Part shown: piece after piece, positions 16,858-27,063 of the stretch
Layout of the letters: each line of letters starts with the position of its first letter
How positions within the stretch are numbered: position 1 is the first letter of the stretch
Program-made: the position numbers and the translations under genes
The notes under the pieces: generated by a model
Told to the model about the DNA's origin: nothing
Database searches by the model: none
The model's input: the letters and a program-made list of their open reading frames with translations, nothing else
Assembly (NCBI RefSeq): GCF_014174395.1
Contig: NZ_JABEQD010000010.1
Span: 62,001-126,000 of the forward strand
DNA length: 64,000 nucleotides
Source of the DNA: Gluconacetobacter aggeris
GTDB lineage: Bacteria; Pseudomonadota; Alphaproteobacteria; Acetobacterales; Acetobacteraceae
Direction of reading: 5' to 3'

Positions 16858-18228
16858 GTGTCCGCCGCCAATATGGGATCTCCCGACATGACGCAGCCCT
16901 TCCTTTCGCTTCTCGGCGATATCCCCACGGTCACCGATCCCGCGATCGTCCGGCGCAAGAGCCGCGATTTCTACTGGTACAGCCCCCTGCTGAAGACCCT
17001 GCTGGACGGGCTGCATGCCGACTGCCTGGTCGTCCCGCGCGACGAGGCCGACGTGCTGGCCGTCGCGCGCGCGGCCCGCCAGACCAGCACCTACCTGACC
17101 GCGCGCGGCGGCGGCACCGGCAATTACGGCCAGGCCGTGCCATTGCATGGCGGCGCGGTGGTGGACATGTCGGCCCTCGACCGGATCCTGTGGGTCCGCG
17201 ACGGGGTGGTGCGGGTCCAGGCCGGGATGAACATGCTGGCGATGGACCGCGCCCTGCGGGAGCACGGCCATGAGCTGCGCATGTTTCCCTCCACCAAGCG
17301 CACGGCGACCATCGGCGGCTTCATCGCCGGCGGCTCGGGCGGCATCGGCTCGCTGGTCTGGGGCGGATTGCGCAATATCGGCAATGTGCTGGGCGCGCGG
17401 GTCGTGACGCTGGAGGCCGAACCCCGCGCCGTCGAACTGCGCGGCGAGGAAACGCGCGCCATCAACCATGCCTACGGCACCACCGGCCTGATCACCGAAC
17501 TGGAACTGCCGGTGGCACCCTTCACCGACTGGCAGGACCTGGCCTTTTCGTTCCCTACCCTGGCGATGGCCGCACGCTTCGCCCGCACCCTGGCCATGCA
17601 GAACGGCATCGACAGGAAACTGGTCTCGCTGTCCGACGGCGGCCTGCTGGCCTATTTCGCCCCCCTGCGCGACACGGCCCCGGCGGGTCATTCCATCGTC
17701 ATCGCCATGATCGCGCCATCGGGGCTGGAAGCCACGCGCGCGCTGGCCGATGCCCATGGCGGCGCCCTGGCCTATCACGCCGGCACCCGCGAGGCCGAGG
17801 ATGATCCCGGCCGCATTCCGCTCTACGAACTGACGTGGAACCACACGACCCTCCAGGTCCTGAAGAAGGACCGTACCTACACCTATCTCCAGGCCGCCTT
17901 CCCTGCGCGCGACACGCTGGCGCTGGTCGAGGAGATGGCCCGCCTGCTGCCCGACGAGATGATGACCCACCTGGAATTCATGCCGATGGACGGCGAAATC
18001 TCCTGCGCTGGCCTGCCGGTGATCCGTTTCACCTCGACCGAGCGGCTGAAGGAGATCATCGCCCTGTACGAACGGAACGGCATCCTGATTGCCAATCCCC
18101 ATGTCTATACCATCGAGGATGGCGGCACCCACCGCGTCGTCTCGCCGGCGCTGGCAGCGGACAAATGGCGCTTCGACCCCGCCGGGCTGCTCAATCCCGG
18201 CAAGATGCGCAGCTTCGCCCAGGGCTAG
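16858..18228 (+). CDS. FAD-binding oxidoreductase (GlcD / VAO family)
   Basis: 456 residues from a GTG with CAGGGA upstream; ATGs at codons 6 and 11 are alternatives. The PCMH-type FAD domain is visible: VVPRDEADVLAVARAAR (about 58-74), ARGGGTGNYGQAVP, then TIGGFIAGGSGGIGS and AYGTTGLITELELPV. The C-terminal ends with FDPAGLLNPGKM, the usual family tail. The family oxidises hydroxy acids, aldehydes and some ring substrates. Unlike GlcD/GlcF systems, no iron-sulfur partner is adjacent. It is 3 bases upstream of the deaminase-like gene. Confidence 0.85.
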   Translation: MSAANMGSPDMTQPFLSLLGDIPTVTDPAIVRRKSRDFYWYSPLLKTLLDGLHADCLVVPRDEADVLAVARAARQTSTYLTARGGGTGNYGQAVPLHGGAVVDMSALDRILWVRDGVVRVQAGMNMLAMDRALREHGHELRMFPSTKRTATIGGFIAGGSGGIGSLVWGGLRNIGNVLGARVVTLEAEPRAVELRGEETRAINHAYGTTGLITELELPVAPFTDWQDLAFSFPTLAMAARFARTLAMQNGIDRKLVSLSDGGLLAYFAPLRDTAPAGHSIVIAMIAPSGLEATRALADAHGGALAYHAGTREAEDDPGRIPLYELTWNHTTLQVLKKDRTYTYLQAAFPARDTLALVEEMARLLPDEMMTHLEFMPMDGEISCAGLPVIRFTSTERLKEIIALYERNGILIANPHVYTIEDGGTHRVVSPALAADKWRFDPAGLLNPGKMRSFAQG

Positions 18229-18231
18229 CCG

Positions 18232-19545
18232 ATGGGCAAAACCCCCTCCCTGATCCGAGACGTGCGGATTCCGGTCGACCTGCTGGCGGCGGCGCCCGAC
18301 GGGCTGCCGCCGGCAAACGGGCTGACACGCTGCGACCTGCTGGTCGAACAGGGCCGCATCGGCGCCATCTTCGGCCACGGCACCGCGCCGGAGGGCCTGC
18401 CGGTCGCGCACGACCATGGCGGCCGCATCGCCCTGCCGCTATTCGCCGACATCCACACCCATCTGGACAAGAGCTTCATCTGGGACCGCACCGCCAATCC
18501 CGACGGCACCTTCGCCGGCGCCATCGCCGCCGTCACGCGCGACCGGGAAGGGTTCTGGACCCCGGACGATGTCCGCCGGCGCATGATGTTCGCCCTGGAA
18601 TGCGCCTGGGCCCACGGAACCGGCCTGCTGCGGACCCATCTCGATACGATCGGCAGCCATGGCGAGGCCGTGTGGCTCCTCATTCGCGAAATCGCGGTTC
18701 AATGGCAGGGGCGGATCGCCTTGCAGGCGGTCGCGCTGGTCATGGTCGAACGCTATCTCGAACCCGGAGCCCGCGCCCTGGCCCGCACGGTCGCCGACAT
18801 GCCGGGCGGCATGCTGGGCGCCGTCATCATGCAGGACAACGCAACCGACGAAAGGCTGGACGCGCTGATCGGCCTGGCCGCCGATCATGGCTGCGACCTC
18901 GATCTGCATGTGGACGAAAACGGCGTCACCCCCGGCACGGCATTGGAACGGGTCGCCGACCGGGTGATGGCCGCGCGCTTTCCCGGCCGCGTCCTCTGCG
19001 GCCATTGCTGCAGCCTGGCGCGGCAGGATGACGCGGACCAGAAGCGGATCGTCGCGAAAATCCGCGATGCCGGCATGGGAATCGTCAGCCTTCCCACCTG
19101 CAACCTCTATCTGCAGGATCGCGGTGCGGGAAAGACCCCCTTCTGGCGCGGGGTCACGCTGGTGCAGGAACTGGCGGCCGCCGGCGTACCGGTCATGTTC
19201 GCCAGCGACAATGTGCGCGATCCGTTCTTTCCTTATGGCGACTACGATATGCTGGACGTCTTCGCGCAGAGCGTCCGCATCGCCCAACTCGATGCCCCGC
19301 CCGGCGACTGGCTGGCGGCGGTGACTACCCGTCCGGCAGCCTGGATGGGCCACGACCTCACGATCCGCGCGAACGGACCGGCCGACCTGGTGCTGACCGA
19401 CGCCCGTTCCCTCAACGAACTGCTCAGCCGCCCGCAATCATCGCGCCGCGTGCTGCGCGACGGCGTCATGACCATGCCGATCCCCCCATCCTACGAGCAG
19501 ATGGACGGGATTCCCGGCATGAATCCTGTTTCGGCCGTTTCATAG
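18232..19545 (+). CDS. Cytosine deaminase-like amidohydrolase
   Basis: 437 residues. FADIHTHLDK (His75, His77), LDLHVDE (His226, Glu229), CGHCC (His258) and FASDNVRDPFF (Asp326) are the CodA/isocytosine-deaminase-type metal and catalytic residues. SLPTCNLYLQDR and YGDYDMLDVF fit the cytosine deaminase subgroup. Possible substrates are cytosine, a creatinine-like ring or another N-heterocycle. It ends the plus-strand operon with the creatininase-family and FAD-linked oxidase genes; two small hairpins lie downstream at 19625-19664. Confidence 0.82.
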   Translation: MGKTPSLIRDVRIPVDLLAAAPDGLPPANGLTRCDLLVEQGRIGAIFGHGTAPEGLPVAHDHGGRIALPLFADIHTHLDKSFIWDRTANPDGTFAGAIAAVTRDREGFWTPDDVRRRMMFALECAWAHGTGLLRTHLDTIGSHGEAVWLLIREIAVQWQGRIALQAVALVMVERYLEPGARALARTVADMPGGMLGAVIMQDNATDERLDALIGLAADHGCDLDLHVDENGVTPGTALERVADRVMAARFPGRVLCGHCCSLARQDDADQKRIVAKIRDAGMGIVSLPTCNLYLQDRGAGKTPFWRGVTLVQELAAAGVPVMFASDNVRDPFFPYGDYDMLDVFAQSVRIAQLDAPPGDWLAAVTTRPAAWMGHDLTIRANGPADLVLTDARSLNELLSRPQSSRRVLRDGVMTMPIPPSYEQMDGIPGMNPVSAVS

Positions 19546-20030
19546 CAAGCCAGACCGACAGGGGCCGACGGCACGGCTCTCCCAACGTTATTTGTATCGT
19601 TATCGAAATATAAATCCCCTGCCGTCCGCCCCCAAGGGCGGATTATGCGTGTCCGTGTCACGCATACCGGACCCATCACAAGGCCAACACGGCTCTCCTC
19701 GCCGGACGGATAGCGGACGCATAGAGATTGGCATTGTTTCAATGGATACAAAGCATCTCTCCACGTCACAGGTCACGATCCGTGCAAGCCGGACGACGCG
19801 GCACCCGGCGCGCGGCACCCCGTCCCCCTCGGAGACCGCCCGCCCGCTCCTCCCCCGCACCGGTTCGCGACAGGAGCGGATTTCTGTCCATACGATCAGA
19901 ATCATATTGCGACTTCGAACAGACACGTATACCGTTCGTAATGAATTCCGATGCGGGATCGACACAAGATTTCACGTCCGCCCGGCCAGGTCGGGCGCCA
20001 GGCCCGCGATGCTACGATTAGGAGACCTTC
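19546..20030 (+). other. Intergenic region before the TonB-dependent receptor
   Basis: 485 bases without a convincing gene. Two small hairpins follow the deaminase-like gene: TCCGCCC/GGGCGGA (19625-19642, followed by TTAT) and ATGCGTG/CACGCAT (19645-19664), perhaps a weak terminator. The right half is less GC-rich (19900-19955) and probably carries the receptor promoter, but I see no clear -35/-10 pair with normal spacing. AGGAG at 20020-20024 is the receptor's ribosome binding site. Confidence 0.5.
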
Positions 20031-22382
20031 GTGAGGTTCCATACACAGATATTGCTGGTCGGCACGATCCTCGCCTCATGTTCCGGGGGGCATATGGCCT
20101 GGGCCGCGACAGCCGGACACCATTCCACCCCGCAGGCGAAGGCCACCAGGAACAAGCCGCCACCGACCGGGGCGACCGTCCCCGCAACCCGAAAGCCGGC
20201 CACGGTCCGGTCCGACCCCGAAGCCATCACGGTGCAGGGCAGCCAGGCCGCCCGCGATGGCGGCGGCGGCATGATGCGGATGGAAACCGCCGCCCACGCG
20301 GTGCAGAGCGTCGGCCGCCAATATATCGAGATGCGCAGCCCGACTTCCACGGGCCTGGACCTGGTGCAGAACCTCCCCAGCGTCAGCGTCGCGATGCCGG
20401 ACACCAGCGGCTTCAAGGGCGGCGCGATCTATATGCGCGGCCTGAACGATTCCGACATGGCGCTGCTGCTCGACGGCGCGCCGGACTCGCTCGCCGCCTA
20501 CCTGCAGCAGAATGTCGATCCCGAAAATATCGAAAGCGTCAACATCACGCCGGGCAGTTCGCCGGTCGACGCGCCGGCCTCCAACGCGGCCGCCGGCACG
20601 CTGGAGGAACGCACCATCACGCCCAGCCAGAAGATGGGCGGAATGGTCGATTTCTCATACGGCACGAACAATCTGTCGCGTGAATTCATCCGCCTGGAAT
20701 CCGGCCAGATCGGCAATTCGGGTGTGCGGGCCTATATTTCCTTCTCCAACGCGCATGCGCGGCAATGGATGGGCGCCGGGACCAACGAACGCAAGCATGT
20801 CGACGTCGGAATCCAGAAGGACTTCGCCAATGGCTCGTATCTCAAATTCTTCGGCTCGTGGCACAATTCGCTGTTCACGATCGACGCCTATCCGACCGAA
20901 AGCCAGTTCTTCGCCTACAAGCATACGGGCCAAGGCTATAACCGCACCAATGTCTGGGACCCGACATCGCCGACCGCCGGAAATTACTGGAAATCCAACC
21001 TCGATTCCTGGAACCAGTTCTTCCTGACCGCGCCGATGCATTTCGTCGTGAACCGCGCGCTCGATTTCGACCTCACGCCCTATTTCACCACCGGGTTCGG
21101 CTGGGACGGGTCCACGGGGGGCACCGTCGGCACGTTCGGCGCATGCACGGGCGGATGTTTCTACGGCAATGGAACCCAGGCGTCCGCCGGCCAGCAGCTC
21201 AGCACCTACTGGTCGCAGGGCTGGTCCCCGGATGTCGGCCTGACCGCCAAGGTGAACTACCGGATCGACCGTCACAACCAGCTGACATTCGGCTACTGGT
21301 ACGAAAACAACGCCATCGATTACGCCTTCCCCTACCAGGCCACCATGCCCGACGGCCGCAATCCGACATCCAACAACAGCGCCTACAAGCTCTATACCGC
21401 CGACGGCGTGCGGACGACTTTCCAATATAATGCCGGCTACGAACTGAATTCCTTCTTCATCGAGGACACGGCCAAATATCTCGACGACCGCCTGGTCATC
21501 AATGGCGGCTTCAAATATGTGATGTCGAATTACTGGGACCGCGCATCCGGCCTCAGCACCTATACGATCGGCGCCAACAGCACGGCCCCGCTGCCGCACC
21601 TGTCGATCAGCTATCGCTTCAACGAACATCACCAGATCTATATCAACGCGGAAGGCGATTTCCGCCAGCCATCGCCTTCGGCCCTGTCGAACGCGACCAC
21701 GATGCCCAAGAACCAGTATTCGATCACCGAACAGATCGGCTACCGCTACAACAATAAATGGTTCCTGTTCGATATCGCGGCCTTCAACGCCAGCATCACC
21801 AACCGCCTCCTCAGCATCTATCTGCCCAACACGGCCTACGCGACCGCCAATGCGGGCAACCAGACGATCCGTGGTTTCGACGCCATGATCGCAGGGCGCG
21901 AATTCCACCATTTCAGCCCGTACGCATCCGTCGAATATCTCCACGGCACGTTCGACAGCAACATCCCGTACGGCGACACCTACCTGCCGACGAAAGGCAA
22001 GCAATCGATCCTGACGCCCCGGGTGATGGCGAATTTCGGCCTGACCTATAACAGCAGCGGCTTCTTCGGCAATTTCAGCCTGCATTATACCGGCCCGCAA
22101 TCGGTCACCCTGGTCGACGACCAGCGGATGCCCGGCTTCGTCACCAACACCCTCGCCGTCGGCTATCATTTCAAGCCCTTCATGTTCCTGAAATCGCCGA
22201 CATTCCGGCTGAATTTCTCGAACATCACCGGCTCGATCATCCGGGTGGGCACCACCGGACCGGCCAACAATTACCGCCCCGTCACGCTTCTGGACGGGTC
22301 CACCCTGGCTGCCGGCAGCGGCGCGCAGTTCTACGTCCTGCCGCGTTTCTCGATGACGGGCACCATCTCGACCTCTTTCTGA
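20031..22382 (+). CDS. TonB-dependent outer-membrane receptor
   Basis: 783 residues from a GTG six bases after AGGAG. A signal peptide (about 1-26, ending MAWAATA) precedes a plug domain: EAITVQGSQAA, GLDLVQNLPSVSVAMPD, GAIYMRGLNDSDMALLLDGA, then NIESVNITPGSSPVDAP. About 22 beta-strand-like alternating segments follow, and the protein ends in FSMTGTISTSF with a terminal Phe, the BAM signal. No N-terminal STN domain is present, so it is a transporter rather than a transcription-signalling receptor. Its place between nucleobase and hydantoin operons suggests outer-membrane uptake of one of their substrates (inference). A strong terminator follows. Confidence 0.88.
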   Translation: MRFHTQILLVGTILASCSGGHMAWAATAGHHSTPQAKATRNKPPPTGATVPATRKPATVRSDPEAITVQGSQAARDGGGGMMRMETAAHAVQSVGRQYIEMRSPTSTGLDLVQNLPSVSVAMPDTSGFKGGAIYMRGLNDSDMALLLDGAPDSLAAYLQQNVDPENIESVNITPGSSPVDAPASNAAAGTLEERTITPSQKMGGMVDFSYGTNNLSREFIRLESGQIGNSGVRAYISFSNAHARQWMGAGTNERKHVDVGIQKDFANGSYLKFFGSWHNSLFTIDAYPTESQFFAYKHTGQGYNRTNVWDPTSPTAGNYWKSNLDSWNQFFLTAPMHFVVNRALDFDLTPYFTTGFGWDGSTGGTVGTFGACTGGCFYGNGTQASAGQQLSTYWSQGWSPDVGLTAKVNYRIDRHNQLTFGYWYENNAIDYAFPYQATMPDGRNPTSNNSAYKLYTADGVRTTFQYNAGYELNSFFIEDTAKYLDDRLVINGGFKYVMSNYWDRASGLSTYTIGANSTAPLPHLSISYRFNEHHQIYINAEGDFRQPSPSALSNATTMPKNQYSITEQIGYRYNNKWFLFDIAAFNASITNRLLSIYLPNTAYATANAGNQTIRGFDAMIAGREFHHFSPYASVEYLHGTFDSNIPYGDTYLPTKGKQSILTPRVMANFGLTYNSSGFFGNFSLHYTGPQSVTLVDDQRMPGFVTNTLAVGYHFKPFMFLKSPTFRLNFSNITGSIIRVGTTGPANNYRPVTLLDGSTLAAGSGAQFYVLPRFSMTGTISTSF

Positions 22383-22412
22383 CCGCGCCCGCCGTCAAGG
22401 CGCTTCGATCCC

Positions 22413-22452
22413 GGAAAGCCGGATGCGTGGCAAACGCATCCGGCTTTCCTTT
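22413..22452 (+). terminator. Rho-independent terminator after the TonB receptor
   Basis: A perfect 15-bp stem, GGAAAGCCGGATGCG (22413-22427) with CGCATCCGGCTTTCC (22435-22449), a 7-base loop and a short T run. It starts 31 bases after the receptor stop. Confidence 0.88.
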
Positions 22453-22592
22453 ATCCTGGCAAGCACGGCCCTGAACCTCCGGCCAGACATACATTGCGGT
22501 TCCGGACGGAAAAAACCGGGTACAACCGAGCAGGGTTGCCGAACAGCGTGCCGTCTGTCACAAAACTCGGACCACATGCAGGCAGGTGAGGT

Positions 22593-23345
22593 GTGAGCCC
22601 AGACCGAAACGCGAGAACACCGCGACAGAACAAGGATAACAAGGATTCGGAACGCGTGGGCGTGCGCCGGCGCAATATCGTGCCGCAGATTCTCGACGCC
22701 GCCGAACAGATCTTCGCCGCACGCGGCCTGACCGGCACCCGGGTCGAGGACATCGCCCGCATCTGCGACATCCCCAAGGCCAACATCCTGTATTATTTCG
22801 GCACCAAGGAAGACCTCTATCGCGCGACCCTGTTCCGGGTCCTCGAACTCTGGCTGGCCGATGCCGATGACTGGCTGCTGGCGGACAAGGCACCCCTGGA
22901 CGCCATCGAAGGGTATGTGCGGGCCAAGATCGGGTTTTCGGCCTCCCGCCCCGACGCCTCGTCCCTGTTCTCGCAGGAATTGCTGTCAGGCGCGCAGGTC
23001 ATCCGGCCATTCCTGGAAAACGAACTGCGCACCCATGTCGACCGGCGCGCCGAAATCTTCCTCGGCTGGCAGCGCGCCGGCCTGATGGTCGAAATCGATC
23101 CCCGCCATTTCCTGGTCCTGCTCTGGTCGATGACTCAGGCCTATGCCGACATGCGCGTCCAGTTCCAGGCCGTACTCGGCAAGGCTCATCTGGCGCGCCC
23201 GCAATATGAAACGGGCGTCCGCACGGTCATGACAATGGTCTCTCCCCTGTTCCCCCGCCCATCGGCAAACGGCACGGACGAGACACCGCCACCACGGAAA
23301 GCCCGGCGAACCGCAAAAGACCCCGCGACCGTCGCGGCGCCCTGA
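22593..23345 (+). CDS. rutR: TetR-family regulator, RutR-like
   Basis: 250 residues from a GTG. The helix-turn-helix is about 28-75 (ILDAAEQIFAARGL, then IARICDIPKANILYYFGTKE). The C-terminal ligand domain follows RutR in pattern: ATLFRVLELWLAD, IEGYVRAKIGFSASRPDAS, then LFSQELLSGA, GWQRAGLMVEIDPRHF and WSMTQAYADMRVQFQAV. RutR represses pyrimidine-utilisation genes and lets go on binding uracil. Two sites close to the RutR consensus lie at 25753-25768 and 29780-29795, before the pyrimidine genes, supporting the assignment. The C-terminal tail of about 30 basic and proline-rich residues is longer than usual. Confidence 0.8.
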   Translation: MSPDRNARTPRQNKDNKDSERVGVRRRNIVPQILDAAEQIFAARGLTGTRVEDIARICDIPKANILYYFGTKEDLYRATLFRVLELWLADADDWLLADKAPLDAIEGYVRAKIGFSASRPDASSLFSQELLSGAQVIRPFLENELRTHVDRRAEIFLGWQRAGLMVEIDPRHFLVLLWSMTQAYADMRVQFQAVLGKAHLARPQYETGVRTVMTMVSPLFPRPSANGTDETPPPRKARRTAKDPATVAAP

Positions 23346-23371
23346 TGCAGGAAAAATGAGGGAAAGCCCCG

Positions 23372-24265
23372 TTGCATAGTCGCATCCTGCTCTACCTCGA
23401 CACCGTTGCCCGCTGCGGCTCGATCCGCAAGGCGGGCGAACAGCTCAACGTCGCGTCGACGGCCATCAACCGCCGCATCCTGGCCCTTGAGGAAGAACTG
23501 GGGACGCAGCTCTTCCAGAGACTGCCGCGCAAGCTGGTCCTGACGGCGGCCGGCGAGCTTCTCGTCGCCCATGCGCGCGAAACCATGAAGGCCATGACGC
23601 ATACCCGGCGCCTGATCGAGGAAACGCGCGGGCTGCATCGTGGCGAACTGACCATCGCCGCGATGGCCGGCCCCACTTCGGCGCTGCTGCCGATGGCGCT
23701 GGCCGATCTGCGCCGGACTCACGGCAATGTCCGCGTCCACGTCAAGATGCTGGGCCTGCACGAACTGATGCGCGCGGTTCACGAGGGCGATGCCGATCTG
23801 GGCATCGGTTTCGACCTGCCGCGCGAAACCGGCCTGAACGTCCTGGCATCGCGCGCCGCCCAACTGGGCGCGGTGATGAGCATCAATCATCCCCTCGCCT
23901 ACCAGGAATCGGTGGGGCTCAAGGATTGCGACGCGTGGCCGCTGGTCGTCGGCGACAGCACAATGGCCATCCGCCCGCATCTCGAAGCACTCTATGCCCG
24001 CCTCGACGCCACCCTGCTACCGACGATCGAGACGAATTCCATCGAACTGATGTGCAAGATGGCCATGAGCGACGAGGCGATCACCTTCCTGACGCCGCTG
24101 GACATCATCACCGAACTGCACACGCGAAAACTGAAATACCTGCCGTTCCGCGACACGGGCCTGCGCCCCCAGCACCTGGCGCTGGTCGCCCACGCCCGCA
24201 ACACCAATCCCCTCGTCCCGCTCCTGGTCGACCGGATCGAATCCCTGCTGTCGGATCTCGGCTGA
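23372..24265 (+). CDS. LysR-family transcriptional regulator
   Basis: 297 residues from a TTG, with GAGGG nine bases upstream. The winged helix-turn-helix is at the N-terminus (LLYLDTVARCGSIRKAGEQL, then NVASTAINRRILALEEELGT). A LysR substrate domain follows from about residue 90. It lies 26 bases after the RutR-like gene, probably in the same transcript, and is convergent with dihydropyrimidinase (15 bases apart). It may control the catabolic operons in response to a pathway intermediate; no target site is identifiable. Confidence 0.87.
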   Translation: MHSRILLYLDTVARCGSIRKAGEQLNVASTAINRRILALEEELGTQLFQRLPRKLVLTAAGELLVAHARETMKAMTHTRRLIEETRGLHRGELTIAAMAGPTSALLPMALADLRRTHGNVRVHVKMLGLHELMRAVHEGDADLGIGFDLPRETGLNVLASRAAQLGAVMSINHPLAYQESVGLKDCDAWPLVVGDSTMAIRPHLEALYARLDATLLPTIETNSIELMCKMAMSDEAITFLTPLDIITELHTRKLKYLPFRDTGLRPQHLALVAHARNTNPLVPLLVDRIESLLSDLG

Positions 24266-24280
24266 TCTCCTGCCGCGCTC

Positions 24281-25747
<1,467 letters not shown>

Positions 25748-25752
25748 TTACT

Positions 25753-25768
25753 CTGACCATCCGGTCAA
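25753..25768 (-). promoter_or_regulatory. RutR-type operator before dihydropyrimidinase
   Basis: The plus strand reads CTGACCATCCGGTCAA. It matches 12 of the 14 fixed positions of the E. coli RutR consensus TTGACCA-N2-TGGTCAA (from memory). It lies in the 84-base gap between the amidase and dihydropyrimidinase genes, 66 bases from the start codon. Confidence 0.65.
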
Positions 25769-25771
25769 TAT

Positions 25772-27022
25772 TCAGAACGCGGCGTCGGCCCGCAGGATCG
25801 CACCCAGCAGCACATTCGCACCCGCCTGGGCATCGGCCTGGGTAATGCTTTCCTCTTCGTTATGGCTCAGCCCGTCCTTGCACGGCACGAAGATCATGGC
25901 GGTCGGGGCAACGCGCGCGACATAGGCCGCATCATGCCCAGGTCCCGAGACGATCGAACGCGGCGCGAAGCCCGCCTCGCGCGCGGCATCCGCCACCATG
26001 GCCACGCAGGCCGGGTCGAAATGCACCGCCGGCGCATCCCATATCCGCACGATCTCCACGTCCACGCCGCCGGCTTCCGCAATCGCGCGGAAGCGCTCCT
26101 GGAACGCAGCCTCCATGGCCGCCACCACGCCGTCCTCAGGATGGCGGATATCGACCGTGAAGAACGTCTCGCCCGGCACGACATTGTTGCTGTTGGGATG
26201 GTTCTCGATCAGCCCCACGGTGCCGACCGCCGGCGCGTGGGCACGCGCCACCTCGGCCAGGGCCGCGATCATGTGGGCGGATGCCAGCAGCGCGTCATGG
26301 CGCAGGGGCATGGGGGTGGACCCCGCATGCGCGTCGCGGCCGCGCACCGTCACCTCATACCAGCGCATGCCCTGCACGCCCGCCACCGCGCCGATGGTCA
26401 GTTCCTCGGCCTCCAGGATCGGCCCCTGTTCGATATGCAGCTCGAAATAGGCGGCAATCGGATGCCGGCCGCAGACCTCCCCACCCCGGTAGCCGATGGC
26501 CTCCAGCGCGTCGCCGAAGCGCAGGCCCGCGCGGTCGCGCTTGTCCAGCACCTCCTGCTCGGTGAAAATCCCGGCGAACACGCCCGAACACATCATCGGC
26601 GGGGTAAAGCGCGAGCCCTCTTCGTTGGTCCAGTTGATCAGCTCGATCGGATGCCGGGTCACATGGCCCGCCTCGCGCAACGCCCGCAGCACCGCCAGTC
26701 CACCCAGCACGCCCAGGATGCCGTCGAACTTGCCGCCCGTGGGCTGGGTGTCCAGATGACTGCCCATGGTGATGGGCGGCAGGCTGTCATCCAGGCCGGG
26801 ACGGCGCGCGAACAGATTGCCCATGGAATCGCAGGACACGGTGCAGCCAAGCGCTTCGCAGGTCTTCACGAACCAGTCGCGCACCTGCCTGTCTTCCGCC
26901 GTCAGCGTCAGCCGCTTCACCCCGCCCTTCGGTGTACCGCCGAAGCGGGCCGTCTCCATCAGGTCGGCCCACAGCGCCTCGCCATCCACACGCAGGTTGC
27001 TGCCGCTCGTCTTAAGCCCCAT
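25772..27022 (-). CDS. Zn-dependent amidase, beta-ureidopropionase / N-carbamoylase type
   Basis: 416 residues of the M20 hydantoinase/carbamoylase family. Visible are GSHLDTQPTGGKFDG, NWTNEEGSRF, ELHIEQGPILE, GRDAHAGSTPMPLRHDA and the C-terminal DGLSHNEEE. It hydrolyses N-carbamoyl-beta-alanine or N-carbamoyl-beta-aminoisobutyrate to the beta-amino acid, CO2 and ammonia. GGGAG precedes the ATG. It lies between preA (41 bases away) and dihydropyrimidinase (84 bases away) on the same strand. It differs clearly from the carbamoylase at 1183-2436, so two separate ring-opening and decarbamoylation systems are present. Confidence 0.9.
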   Translation of the reverse strand: MGLKTSGSNLRVDGEALWADLMETARFGGTPKGGVKRLTLTAEDRQVRDWFVKTCEALGCTVSCDSMGNLFARRPGLDDSLPPITMGSHLDTQPTGGKFDGILGVLGGLAVLRALREAGHVTRHPIELINWTNEEGSRFTPPMMCSGVFAGIFTEQEVLDKRDRAGLRFGDALEAIGYRGGEVCGRHPIAAYFELHIEQGPILEAEELTIGAVAGVQGMRWYEVTVRGRDAHAGSTPMPLRHDALLASAHMIAALAEVARAHAPAVGTVGLIENHPNSNNVVPGETFFTVDIRHPEDGVVAAMEAAFQERFRAIAEAGGVDVEIVRIWDAPAVHFDPACVAMVADAAREAGFAPRSIVSGPGHDAAYVARVAPTAMIFVPCKDGLSHNEEESITQADAQAGANVLLGAILRADAAF

Positions 27023-27063
27023 GTCGCTCCCTTTCCAAAATAACGCCGGGGACGCTGCCGCCG

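Noticed and set aside
16228-18417. 729-codon minus-strand frame
   Set aside because: Antisense to the creatininase-family and FAD-linked oxidase genes; no motif and no ribosome binding site.
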